From Kibdelosporangium aridum (GTDB taxonomy: Bacteria > Actinomycetota > Actinomycetes > Mycobacteriales > Pseudonocardiaceae), in assembly GCF_900176515.1 (NCBI RefSeq), contig NZ_FWXV01000003.1, positions 806,001 to 870,000 on the forward strand: DNA of 64,000 nucleotides, written 5' to 3'. A program made the translations under genes and the position numbers. Positions 25,484 to 34,188 of this stretch are shown piece by piece (positions within the stretch are counted from its first letter, which is position 1; the number at the start of each line of letters is the position of its first letter). The notes beneath the pieces were generated by a model that had not been told where the DNA came from, searched no databases, and worked only from the letters and a program-made list of their open reading frames with translations.

Positions 25484-25722
25484 TGGTTGTATGGAACCGC
25501 CTTGGCTGCACCGGGCCACCATGGTTGCACCGGACCGCCTTTGTTGCACAAGACCGCCAGGGTGGCGCGAGACTGCCTTGGCTGCACCAGACCACCACGG
25601 TTGCGGCGGACCGCCATGCTTACCTGACCTCCTTGGCTGCGCAGGACCGCTTGGCTGCGCCGGGCCACGTCGGTTGCACCAAGCCGCGTTGGTTGGGCCG
25701 GATCGCGCTGGTTTTCTGTGGG
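25484..25722. repeat. Array of about 12 degenerate 15-21 bp repeats
   Basis: Units fit TGGYTGCACCGGACCGCC with substitutions and small length changes, mostly 18-21 bp apart. Nearly all keep TTGCACC/TTGCGCC and RGACCGCC. The array fills the gap from the hairpin at 25450-25482 to the stop of the secreted protein gene at 25723. An open frame from ATG 25353 (AGGGGG just upstream) reads through part of it for 130 codons, but its repeat-derived part has no protein character, so I do not call it a gene. The 25288-25449 stretch beside it holds the DUF167 promoter region and nothing else recognised. Confidence 0.75.
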
Positions 25723-26967
25723 TCAGGCGAGGGATACTTCGATGATCTTCTTGACTTGGGCCACGATGTCTGTGCGGTTCTGTTCGAAGACTGGGTCGGT
25801 TATCGCGGTTGTGTTGTCTGGGGCGAATTGCAGGACCGGGGTGTGCACGTGGCCGCCGGGGGTGGTCAGTTTCAGTGCGTCACGCAGAAGCGTTGTGCGG
25901 TAGGCGATTTCGTTGGACAGGTAGCTTCCTCCGCCGCCTGCTCGTGCGGTTGATCCTGGGGTGGGGCCGGTTGGTGAGACCACCGGGGTGGTTGCGCCTG
26001 CCGGGATTTCCGTCACCGATGTGTTGTCGAAGACTGGGAAGCGTCCGGTTGTGGCTGCGACGATCTTCGCGTGCGGCAGCGTTGTCGACACGAATTCGGG
26101 TTGTGGCGTCACCGTGGGAATGCCTGCCGGGATGGGGATTGTGGTGGCGCGGGTCTCGTTGTCGTTGTCCAGGCCGGTGTGCCAGCGGCCGTTGTAGCGT
26201 TCGATGTCGATTCGGCCGACGCGGCCTTGGCTCACTGTCGTGAACATCGTGAGTTTTGGCATCTGCGCCAGGAAGGTGCGTTCGACCATCCCTGCTTCGA
26301 AGGGACCCCAGAGCACTGGGAACATCGCTGTCTGCACTATCGCCGGGCCGGTCGGGGTTTTGATGATCACGCCGTCCAGTGCCAGTGCGGTGGCGCCGGA
26401 CGGGTTGCTGCGGCGGATGTCCCCGTCGAGTTGGAACGGGTCGAAGCCGCTGACCATGACTCGCTTGAGGCCCGGCGGGAAGCTGACCGAGTCCTGCCCG
26501 CGTGAACTGGTTTCCATGGCGTTGATCAGCCTTGCCCGGTCCGCGTCGGGCAGGGTGAAGCCGGGCTTCCATTGGCGCAGCGCCCTGGTCAGCGCCAGCC
26601 GGGCCCAGTACAGCGGGCGGTCGTCGGCTCTGGTCAGGTCTCCGCCCGCGGGCCCGCGTCCTTGCACGCGGTCCACTGCCGAGCGCCACAGGCCCGCGCC
26701 TTCGGCCCGGACCAGCGCGGATGCGGCCTGTTTGGTTCGCACGGCGCACAGCAATGTCTCGAAACGGGGCCCGAAGCGGTCGAAGCCGCTGCGGCGTAAC
26801 ACTTCCTGCGGCACCGCCAGATCCAGTCGGCGTTCCGACACCGTCACCGGCACCGTGCGGTCGACGCAGTCACGGCTCGTAGTCTGCGCGAACGCCAACG
26901 GCGCCGCAGCAATCAGTGAACCGACGACAATTCCGCAGGTCAGGAGCCTGCGCAGCACTGTCCTCAC
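25723..26967 (-). CDS. Secreted pyroglutamyl-peptidase (C15)-like protein with Ser at the Cys position
   Basis: About 414 residues. A signal peptide (RTVLRRLLTCGIVVGSLIAA, cut near AFA-QTT) sends it outside. After a 140-residue N-terminal region comes VMVSGFDPFQ (about 172) with SNPSGATALALDG, the N-terminal signature of pyrrolidone-carboxylate peptidases. A C-terminal block, GSYLSNEIAYRTTLL (about 351), ends with GGHVHTPVL (about 371). The classic enzyme has YxCNxxxY and a catalytic His before P, so the nucleophile Cys is replaced by Ser here while the His remains. It may be a serine-type variant, a different hydrolase or inactive. GTG at 26967 has GAGGAGG 6 bases upstream. The next gene upstream encodes a PBP on the same strand. 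Confidence 0.75.
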   Translation of the reverse strand: MRTVLRRLLTCGIVVGSLIAAAPLAFAQTTSRDCVDRTVPVTVSERRLDLAVPQEVLRRSGFDRFGPRFETLLCAVRTKQAASALVRAEGAGLWRSAVDRVQGRGPAGGDLTRADDRPLYWARLALTRALRQWKPGFTLPDADRARLINAMETSSRGQDSVSFPPGLKRVMVSGFDPFQLDGDIRRSNPSGATALALDGVIIKTPTGPAIVQTAMFPVLWGPFEAGMVERTFLAQMPKLTMFTTVSQGRVGRIDIERYNGRWHTGLDNDNETRATTIPIPAGIPTVTPQPEFVSTTLPHAKIVAATTGRFPVFDNTSVTEIPAGATTPVVSPTGPTPGSTARAGGGGSYLSNEIAYRTTLLRDALKLTTPGGHVHTPVLQFAPDNTTAITDPVFEQNRTDIVAQVKKIIEVSLA

Positions 26968-27063
26968 GAAGATCCTCCTCACGTCGCCCTCATGCAACCA
27001 GGGGTTGCCGTCCCTCCACAGGCGACGAAAGTTCCGGATTGTAGCGAGCGCCAGACCAACGCG

Positions 27064-28704
27064 TCAGAAGCCGCTGAGGAAGCTCGCAGTCACGTTCACC
27101 GCTTGCGTCGACGTCTTGCTGTCCACGACGACCACCGCGAAGGCGACATCACCTCGGAAACCGACAAACCAGCCGTTGGCGTTGTCGCCCTGGCTTTCCG
27201 TTTCCGCCGTACCTGTTTTGCCGTACACACTGCCGAACTTGCTCAACGCGGTCGCCGTTCCCGACGTGACCACGTCGCGCATCATCGTCCGGATTTGCTC
27301 CAGGACGGGGCCTTGAGGTGCTCTGTAGCCGGTCAGTACCTGGGTTTGGGCGTCCATGCGCAGCTTTGGCGTGACGGTCTTCTTCCCCGCCACCGTTGCC
27401 GCGACGACCGCCATTCCCAGTGGCGTTGCGACGATCTTGCCTTGGCCGATGCTGTCTTCGGCGCGCTGCACCGCACTGTCGGCGTTCTCGACTTTGCCCA
27501 GTTCCGTCTTGATGCCGGGGATGTCGAAGTCCGCATTGAGGCCGAACTCGTCGGCCGCCTTACGCAGGCCGTCGGCCGGGAGCTTGCTGGCGAGCTCACC
27601 GAACGTCGTGTTGCACGACTTCGCGAACGCGGTACGCAGCTTGGTGGTGCCCAGCTCGAAGTCCGCGTTCTTCAACGAGCGGCCACCGATGTTCTTGGTG
27701 CCGGGGCATTCCACCGGCGACTCCGGGGTGAGGCCTTGCTGCAGCGCCGCGGCCGCCGAGATGATCTTGAAGGACGAGCCGGGGGCGTAGAGGCTGCTCA
27801 GCGCGCTCAGGCCGCTTGCCGCTTCGTTCTGGGCCACCGCGAGGATTCCGCCGGTGGACGGCTTGATGGCCACGAGCATGGTGGGCTGGCTGGCCTTGTC
27901 CACCGCGTTCTGCGCGGCGATCGCGATCTTGCCGTTCAGCGTGGAGTGCACCGGCTCATTCGTGGTCTGTTTCGGCTTCTGGCCGAACAGCGGCTCGCCC
28001 ACCTCCTTGCCCGCGGCATCCACGATCGCGATGTACCGGCCACCGGTAGTGCCGCTCGAGCTCGCGCCGCCCATCACGACATTCATCAGCCGTGGCGAGA
28101 TCTTGGGATCGGTCGGCGTGGCTTTGGAGCCTTCCCACTTCGCGATCGTCGCGCCGGTCTCATCGAGTACCGCGGCCTCGTTGGGCTTGCCGACCTCGCC
28201 GAGCACCGCCAGTGTCTGACCGGCTTGCAGCTTCGGGTGGATCACGGTCGGCGCCCACTTGACCAACCACTTGTCGTTGGTCTTCGCCAACTGCCAGGAC
28301 GAAGTCCACTTGCTCGCGCCGGTGACCTGCAGCGTCGCCTCGACCGGCACGGTGACCGTCCCGTTGGCGACCTGTGGGGTCGTGGATGTCTTGCGGGCAA
28401 AGGACAACGAGCCCACGTCAACGCCCTTGTACAGGGCCGTGATGGCTTCCTGTGCCGCTGCGGGGTTGTCCGTCAGGGCCGCGGCCTCGGCGGCTTTGCC
28501 TGCCGCCAGGGCCGTCAAGAACGGGCTGAGCACCTGATCGATGGGCGGAGCGCTTTCGATCGTCGGCGCCTTGGCGGCGGACGTCCTGCCCGCGGTCTCA
28601 CCGTCCGATGACGAAGGCCATAAGACAAAGACCCCGGCGACGATGATTGCCACCGCCGCCAGGGCCCCGCCGATCAAGATCGCGCGTCTTTTGCCGTCAG
28701 TCAC
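27064..28704 (-). CDS. Class B penicillin-binding protein with MecA-type N-domain
   Basis: The roughly 546-aa protein has a single N-terminal membrane anchor (AILIGGALAAVAIIVAGVFV), an NTF2-like MecA_N domain (about 50-160), a PBP dimer region, and a transpeptidase domain. The domain has all three motifs: SSFK (about 311), SCN (about 363) and KTG in YGKTGTAE (about 496). It cross-links peptidoglycan outside the membrane. It resembles the mycobacterial Rv2864c type rather than the septal FtsI encoded at 48332. GTG at 28704 is preferred since AGGGGG lies 8 bases upstream. It stands alone between the secreted protein gene and ileS. Confidence 0.93.
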   Translation of the reverse strand: MTDGKRRAILIGGALAAVAIIVAGVFVLWPSSSDGETAGRTSAAKAPTIESAPPIDQVLSPFLTALAAGKAAEAAALTDNPAAAQEAITALYKGVDVGSLSFARKTSTTPQVANGTVTVPVEATLQVTGASKWTSSWQLAKTNDKWLVKWAPTVIHPKLQAGQTLAVLGEVGKPNEAAVLDETGATIAKWEGSKATPTDPKISPRLMNVVMGGASSSGTTGGRYIAIVDAAGKEVGEPLFGQKPKQTTNEPVHSTLNGKIAIAAQNAVDKASQPTMLVAIKPSTGGILAVAQNEAASGLSALSSLYAPGSSFKIISAAAALQQGLTPESPVECPGTKNIGGRSLKNADFELGTTKLRTAFAKSCNTTFGELASKLPADGLRKAADEFGLNADFDIPGIKTELGKVENADSAVQRAEDSIGQGKIVATPLGMAVVAATVAGKKTVTPKLRMDAQTQVLTGYRAPQGPVLEQIRTMMRDVVTSGTATALSKFGSVYGKTGTAETESQGDNANGWFVGFRGDVAFAVVVVDSKTSTQAVNVTASFLSGF

Positions 28705-28784
28705 TGCGTCCACCCCCTGCTAATGGGTCACCCCCGACCCAATGACAGCAGCATGCCAGAGGTGTCAACGTAGTGGCGTCAGAG

Positions 28785-31700
28785 CTACTTCTTGGTCACG
28801 CCGACCCGAACCGTTACGCCATCGCCGACTGTGCCCTCGACGGCATCCGGGCCAACTGGACCGTAAGACACCTCTTCGGCCAGGGTTTCCGAAGCGACGA
28901 ACTTCTCATGGTGCTGAGCGGCCCGCAAGACATCACCGGACACTTCAAGTACCAACGAAATCCGGTCGGCGACATCCAAGCCGGACGAGCGACGGGCTTG
29001 CTGCACAACCCGAACCAGGTCACGCACGAGCCCCTCGTCGTTCAGCTCCGGCGTCACGTCGGTGTCCAGCACGACCAGACCCGAACCGCCCGGCAGCGGA
29101 GCCGCCACGCCGTGGTCGCCCGTGACCAGCCGACGCTCGTACTCCCCTTCCTGCAGCTCGATCCCAGCCGCGACAACGACTCCGGCCTGCGTGGTGGACC
29201 ACTCGCCCGCCTTCACGGCCTTGATCACCGTCTGGACGTCCTTGCCCAGTCGCGGACCGGCCGCACGCGCGTTCACCACGAGCTCGAAGTGACCGTGTGC
29301 GGCCACATCCGTGGTCAGCTCGACCTGCTTGACGTTGACCTCGTCCTTCAGCAGCTCGGTGAACGGATCGAGCACCGCGGCGTCCTCGGACGCGATCACC
29401 AGACGTGCCAACGGCAACCGCACGCGCAGCTTGTTCGCCTTGCGCAACGACAACGCCGCTGAGGCGACCTGACGCACCCGGTCCATCCCGGCGACCAACG
29501 AGTCGTCAGCGGGCAGCAAGTCCTCCGACGGCCAGTCGGCCATGTGCACGGATCGCTCGCCAGTCAACCCACGCCACACCGTCTCCGCGGTCAGCGGAAG
29601 CAGCGGCGCGGTCAGCCGGCTCACGACCTCCAGCACGGTGTGCAGGGTGTCGATCGCGTCCTTGTCACCGGCCCAGAACCGGTCACGCGAGCGCCGCACG
29701 TACCAGTTGGTCAGCACCTCCAGGTACTCGCGGACCGATGCGCACGCACCGGAGATGTCGTACGTCTCCAACGCGACACGCACCGAAGCGGCCAGATCAT
29801 GAGTCTTGGCAAGGATGTAGCGGTCGAGCACGTGCTCGCTGTCCGTCCGCCAGGTCCCCTCCACGCCCTCAGCGTTGGCGTACAACGCAAGGAAGTAGTA
29901 CGAGTTCCACAGCGGCAACACGGCCTGCCGGACAGCATCCCGGATCCCGCGCTCGGTGACGATCAGGTTGCCACCACGCAAGATCGGCGATGCCATCAGG
30001 AACCAGCGCATCGCGTCGGAGCCGTCACGCTCGAACACCTCGTTGACGTCCGGGTAGTTCTTCAGCGACTTGGACATCTTCTGCCCGTCGTCGCCAAGCA
30101 CGATCCCGTGCGCCACACAGGAACGGAACGACGGCCGGTCGAACAACGCCGTCGCCAGCACGTGCAGCGTGTAGAACCAGCCACGCGTCTGGCCGTTGTA
30201 CTCGACGATGAAGTCGCCCGGGTAGTGGTGCTCGAACCAGTCCCTGTTCTCGAACGGGTAGTGCACCTGGGCGAACGGCATCGAACCGGACTCGAACCAG
30301 CAGTCCAGCACCTCGGGTACCCGGCGCATCATCGACTTGCCCGTCGGGTCGTCCGGGTTCGGCCTTACCAGGTCGTCGATCGCGGGCCGGTGCAGATCCG
30401 TTGGCCGCACACCGAAATCACGCTCGAGCTCGTCCAGCGAACCGTAGACGTCCGTCCGCGGGTACTCGGGGTTGTCCGAGCGCCACACCGGGATCGGCGA
30501 ACCCCAGTACCGGTTTCGCGAGATGCCCCAGTCGATCGCGTTGGCCAGCCATTTGCCGAACTGACCGTCGCGAACGTGCCCGGGAACCCAGTTGATCTGC
30601 TGGTTCAGCTCGACCATCCGGTCGCGGAACTGAGTCACCGCAACGAACCACGACGACACGGCACGCTGGATCAGCGGGTTGTCGCAACGCCAGCAGTGCG
30701 GGTACGGGTGGTCGTAGGTCTCATGCCGCAGCAGCAATCCCGCTTCCTTGAGGTCGCGGATGATCACCTTGTTGGCGTCGAACACGTGCATGCCAACGTA
30801 AGGCGCGACCTCGTCGGTGAACTCGCCGTGCGGGTTGACCGGGCCGACGACCGTGATGCCTGCCTTGTCGGTGACGACCTTGTCCTCTTCACCGTAGGCC
30901 GGTGCGATGTGGACGATGCCCGTACCGTCGTCGGTCGTGACGTAGTCCGCGGCGAGGATCTGGTGCGCGTTCGGCTGCTGGCCGTAGAAGAAGTCGAACG
31001 GCGGCCGGTAACGACGACCGACGAGCTCGCTTCCCTTGTACCGCGCGACGATCCGCTCGGCGGCGTCCTCGCCCAACTCCCGCGAGTAGGCGGAAACCCG
31101 CGCCTCGGCGAGCAAGTACTTGCGGCCCTCGTGCTCCACGGTGACGTAGTCGACGTCCGGGTGCACGGCGGCGGCGAGGTTGCTCGGCAGCGTCCACGGT
31201 GTGGTCGTCCAGACCAGCGCCTCTTCGCCGCTGTCCAAGCGCAGGCTGACGGTGACGGCCGGGTCCTGGCGGTCCTTGTAGACCTCGTCCATTTTGGTCT
31301 CGGTGTTGGACAGCGGCGTCTCGCAACGCCAGCAGTACCACATCACCTTGAAGCCCTCGTAGACCAAGCCCTTGTCCCACAAGGACTTGAACGCCCACAT
31401 GACACTTTCCATGTAGTCGAGGTCAAGCGTCTTGTAGTCGTTGTCGAAGTCGACCCAGCGGGCCTGGCGGGTGACGTAGTCGCGCCATTCCGAGGTGAAG
31501 CGCAGCACCGACTTGCGGCACGCGTCGTTGAACGCGGCGACGCCGAAGTTCTCGATGTCGGCCTTGGTCTTGAAACCGAGTTCCTTCTCGGCGGTCACCT
31601 CGGCGGGCATGCCGTGGGTGTCCCAGCCGAAGCGGCGCTCGACGTGCTTGCCCTTCATCGTCTGGAAGCGCGGCACGACGTCCTTGACGTAGCCGGTCAG

Positions 31701-31916
31701 CAGGTGGCCGTAGTGCGGCAGGCCGTTGGCGAACGGCGGGCCGTCGTAGAACACGAACTCGTTGGAGCCGTTCTCCCCGGCGGGCCGCGCCTCGACCGAC
31801 GCCTGGAACGTCCGGTCGATCTCCCAGTACTGGAGTACCTCGGCCTCGAGCTTCGGGAAGGACGGCTGGGCGGGCACAGTGGCTTCGCCGCCGTGGGTGG
31901 CCTTGGGGTACGGCAT
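28785..31916 (-). CDS. ileS: Isoleucyl-tRNA synthetase
   Basis: This 1043-aa class Ia synthetase charges tRNA-Ile and edits misactivated Val. Its HIGH motif is GLPHYGHLLTGY (about residue 68) and KMSKS is QKMSKSLKNYP (about 614). The CP1 editing domain lies between them, and a C-terminal anticodon-binding region follows. Length and motifs fit the eukaryotic-like type found in actinobacteria, which in other bacteria is linked to mupirocin tolerance (family knowledge). ATG at 31916 follows GAGAGG; the ORF could extend upstream into the leader but that region is a T-box. Controlled by that T-box. Confidence 0.97.
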   Translation of the reverse strand: MPYPKATHGGEATVPAQPSFPKLEAEVLQYWEIDRTFQASVEARPAGENGSNEFVFYDGPPFANGLPHYGHLLTGYVKDVVPRFQTMKGKHVERRFGWDTHGMPAEVTAEKELGFKTKADIENFGVAAFNDACRKSVLRFTSEWRDYVTRQARWVDFDNDYKTLDLDYMESVMWAFKSLWDKGLVYEGFKVMWYCWRCETPLSNTETKMDEVYKDRQDPAVTVSLRLDSGEEALVWTTTPWTLPSNLAAAVHPDVDYVTVEHEGRKYLLAEARVSAYSRELGEDAAERIVARYKGSELVGRRYRPPFDFFYGQQPNAHQILAADYVTTDDGTGIVHIAPAYGEEDKVVTDKAGITVVGPVNPHGEFTDEVAPYVGMHVFDANKVIIRDLKEAGLLLRHETYDHPYPHCWRCDNPLIQRAVSSWFVAVTQFRDRMVELNQQINWVPGHVRDGQFGKWLANAIDWGISRNRYWGSPIPVWRSDNPEYPRTDVYGSLDELERDFGVRPTDLHRPAIDDLVRPNPDDPTGKSMMRRVPEVLDCWFESGSMPFAQVHYPFENRDWFEHHYPGDFIVEYNGQTRGWFYTLHVLATALFDRPSFRSCVAHGIVLGDDGQKMSKSLKNYPDVNEVFERDGSDAMRWFLMASPILRGGNLIVTERGIRDAVRQAVLPLWNSYYFLALYANAEGVEGTWRTDSEHVLDRYILAKTHDLAASVRVALETYDISGACASVREYLEVLTNWYVRRSRDRFWAGDKDAIDTLHTVLEVVSRLTAPLLPLTAETVWRGLTGERSVHMADWPSEDLLPADDSLVAGMDRVRQVASAALSLRKANKLRVRLPLARLVIASEDAAVLDPFTELLKDEVNVKQVELTTDVAAHGHFELVVNARAAGPRLGKDVQTVIKAVKAGEWSTTQAGVVVAAGIELQEGEYERRLVTGDHGVAAPLPGGSGLVVLDTDVTPELNDEGLVRDLVRVVQQARRSSGLDVADRISLVLEVSGDVLRAAQHHEKFVASETLAEEVSYGPVGPDAVEGTVGDGVTVRVGVTKK

Positions 31917-31924
31917 GTCCGGGT

Positions 31925-32130
31925 GCCTCTCGCGGTCGTCTGCCCAAACTTGGGGACGACACACCAGGCTTTCCTGGCGTACCGCGGTACCACCCCGATT
32001 GTCGCCGCGAACACGACGACCTCTCGTTGACGGCTGTGACGGGCCTACCCGTCCGGTTCTACTGAGGCCAACCGGCCTGTTCTTCCGGAGGCTCCCCGGT
32101 GATGGCCGGATCGGTGCCTGTACTTCCTAG
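31925..32130 (-). ncRNA. T-box riboswitch of ileS
   Basis: Minus-strand leader of ileS. The antiterminator/T-box sequence GGGGTGGTACCGCGG (31982-31996) has the TGGT bulge that pairs with uncharged tRNA ends. About 105 bases upstream lies a short stem I with GGCCATCACCGGGGAGCCTC, holding ATC (32101-32103) as Ile specifier. This compact stem I matches the ultrashort type of actinobacterial ileS. A hairpin downstream (GTCGTCCCC...GGGCAGACGAC) near the ribosome binding site, with no U-run, suggests control of translation. The 5' end is estimated. Confidence 0.93.
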
Positions 32131-32152
32131 GGTACAAACTCCGGCAAACGGG

Positions 32153-32977
32153 TTACGAGCGAGCCCTCTGCTGCGCCGCGAGGGTCGCGTCCGGGCTGCA
32201 CAGTGCGCACGGCGTGAACCCGAGATCGCGGGCCTCGGACACCGGCAACGGCAGGATCGGACGGTTGCCGAGCCAGGCGCAGGAGTCCAAGTGGTATCTG
32301 GGTCGCTCGTCGATCACGACCACCTCGGCGGACAGCTCGCTGACCACCAGCAGGTCGGTGGCGTCCGTGGCTTCCTCTGGCGGCTCCACGTTCGCGTCGA
32401 GCACCGGCTGCTGGACAGCCGTCACCGGTTCAGGCGGTGCCACCGGACGCTGAACCGCGGTCGCCGGATCGGCTGGCACGTCGTTGGCCGGCTGGAAGAA
32501 CCCAGTCGCCGACTCGGCAGGCAGATCGGTGACCGGTTCCTGGACTGCGGTGACCGGCTCCGGCGGAGTGGTGCCGAACGGCGGTTCACCGAAGACCGGC
32601 GGGTCGTACGCGGGCTCGCGGTCGGCAGGCAGGGGTGCAGGATCCTGCAGCTGCTTCTCGAATGCCTCGAACGACTCGTCGAAGTCGTTGTCCGAGGGCG
32701 GCGACGCCGCTGCCTGAGCCGGTGGTGGCGGCGCAGGAGCCAGCATCGGCTCCTGGACAGGCGGCATCTCCCTGGCGGGTGCCTCGGGCATCCGGTCGGC
32801 CGCGGGAGCCCCCCGCGACCGACGACGCCTGTTCTGGACCCAGTCGAGCACCATCAGAGCGCCGGCCACCACGCTGATCAGCACGGAAATCCATGCCCAC
32901 AGGGTGTTGGCCGTGGTCAGCGCCGCGATCAACAGACCGAGCGACGCCACCACAAGGACCAGGACCAGGTACAGCAT
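32153..32977 (-). CDS. Membrane protein with Pro-rich middle and Ada-like Cys motif
   Basis: The 274-aa protein starts with two closely spaced membrane helices (YLVLVLVVASLGLLIAALTT and ISVLISVVAGALMVLDWV), then an Arg-rich juxtamembrane part. A long Pro/Ala/acidic linker with repeated PVTAVQ-P units runs over about residues 60-215. The C-terminal domain RPRYHLDSCAWLGNR, PVSEARDLGFTPCALCSPD has three Cys and a His in the spacing of small Ada-type metal-binding domains. That domain should be cytosolic. It sits between divIVA and ileS, 20 bp after divIVA, so co-expression with polar growth genes is likely. Function unknown. Confidence 0.75.
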   Translation of the reverse strand: MLYLVLVLVVASLGLLIAALTTANTLWAWISVLISVVAGALMVLDWVQNRRRRSRGAPAADRMPEAPAREMPPVQEPMLAPAPPPPAQAAASPPSDNDFDESFEAFEKQLQDPAPLPADREPAYDPPVFGEPPFGTTPPEPVTAVQEPVTDLPAESATGFFQPANDVPADPATAVQRPVAPPEPVTAVQQPVLDANVEPPEEATDATDLLVVSELSAEVVVIDERPRYHLDSCAWLGNRPILPLPVSEARDLGFTPCALCSPDATLAAQQRARS

Positions 32978-32997
32978 CTTCTAGGTCAAACCCCGGC

Positions 32998-33837
32998 TCA
33001 GCCGGCTTCGGCCGCACGCGGCCCGAACGAGTACCCCTGCTGGCTGGCTGAGCGACTGCCCTCCGACGACGGTGCCGCCGGTGCGCGGTCCTCCAGCTCC
33101 CGCAAGGACGACTGCAGCAGGGTCTTCAGGCGCGTGCGGTACTCGCGCTCGAAGGTCCGCAGCGTGTCCAGCTTCTTCTCGAGGGTGAGCCGTTCCTGCT
33201 GTGCCGAGCCGATCAGCTCGGTGTGCTTGCGCTGGGCCTCGCGTTCCAGCGCGGTGGCCTTGTCGCGGGCTTCACGGGTCAGCGTCTCGGCACGGGTGCG
33301 CGCGTCGTTCAACATGGTCTCGGCCCGGGTACGGGACTCGTTGATCATGGTGTCGGACTTGGCACGTGCCTCGGACATCAGCTGCTCGGCCTTGGTACGA
33401 GCCTCGGCGAGCATGCCGTCGGACTCGGCCTTGGCCTCGCCGGTCAGCCGGTCGGCCATCTCCTGGGCAAGACCCAGCACCTTGGCCGCCTGGACGTGGT
33501 GGTCCCCCCCACCAGCACCAGGGTTGGTCTGCTCCAGTGCGCTGGGTGGCGGCACCGGGGTCAAACGCCGGGACGGCACAGGCTCGTCCACGACGCGGGT
33601 CGGAGGGCCGGAGGAGAGGTTGGTCCTGGCGTCGTCCAGATCCGCCCGCGCCGACTCGAGCTGCGCGTCCAGCTGCTCGACCTGCGCGCGCAGGTCGTTG
33701 TTCTCCTCGATCAGCCGGGCCAGTTCGCCCTCGACCAAGTCGAGGAAAGCGTCAACCTCGTCCTCGTTGTAGCCCCGCTTCCCAATAGGAGGCTTGCTGA
33801 ACGCGACGTTATGCACGTCAGCGGGGGTCAACGACAT
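32998..33837 (-). CDS. divIVA: DivIVA / Wag31 polar growth organiser
   Basis: The 279-aa cytosolic scaffold binds curved membrane at cell poles and recruits wall synthesis for tip growth. The N-terminal DivIVA domain is MSLTPADVHNVAFSKPPIGK, then GYNEDEVDAFLDLVEGELAR. A variable Pro/Gly linker lies at about 85-120. The rest is a long coiled coil with regular EAxTKAEQLMSEARAKSD-like heptads, ending in a short tail. First residues and coiled-coil length fit actinobacterial Wag31. It comes after yggT and before a membrane protein gene, the last of the ftsZ-side cluster. Confidence 0.96.
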   Translation of the reverse strand: MSLTPADVHNVAFSKPPIGKRGYNEDEVDAFLDLVEGELARLIEENNDLRAQVEQLDAQLESARADLDDARTNLSSGPPTRVVDEPVPSRRLTPVPPPSALEQTNPGAGGGDHHVQAAKVLGLAQEMADRLTGEAKAESDGMLAEARTKAEQLMSEARAKSDTMINESRTRAETMLNDARTRAETLTREARDKATALEREAQRKHTELIGSAQQERLTLEKKLDTLRTFEREYRTRLKTLLQSSLRELEDRAPAAPSSEGSRSASQQGYSFGPRAAEAG

Positions 33838-33884
33838 CAGATCACCTCACGCACTCACGGCCTGCCGGCATCCCAGGTTCCCCG

Positions 33885-34169
33885 TCACCCGGGATACACC
33901 AGTCGCATCCCGATGAACACGACCAGCAGCAGCACCATAATCGATAAGTCCAGTCCTACGCCTCCGATCCGAACCATCGGGATCAACCGACGGAACAAAC
34001 GGACCGGAGGGTCGGTCACTGTGTAGATGGTCTCCAGCGCGACCGCAACCCCGCCCGCTGGATGCCACTCCCGGGCGAACGCCCGGACGAGCTCCACAAT
34101 GACACGAGCGGTGAGCAGTAGCCAGAACGCGAACAACACGTACCAAACGGCTAGGAGCACTGGTTCCAC
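33885..34169 (-). CDS. YggT family membrane protein
   Basis: The 94-aa protein has two membrane segments, at about residues 6-26 (LAVWYVLFAFWLLLTARVIV) and 70-92 (LSIMVLLLVVFIGMRLVYPG), with a conserved PPVRLFRRLIP loop between. YggT proteins are conserved beside sepF and divIVA in Gram-positive bacteria and are thought to help septum or polar growth. GTG at 34169 gives the usual length; the reading frame could extend 84 bp further but those residues do not fit. Located 20 bp after sepF. Confidence 0.9.
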   Translation of the reverse strand: MEPVLLAVWYVLFAFWLLLTARVIVELVRAFAREWHPAGGVAVALETIYTVTDPPVRLFRRLIPMVRIGGVGLDLSIMVLLLVVFIGMRLVYPG

Positions 34170-34188
34170 GCTACAACTCTGCCATCCA

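Noticed and set aside
25484..25722. CRISPR or transposon relic
   Set aside because: No spacers, no terminal inverted repeats and no transposase remnant.
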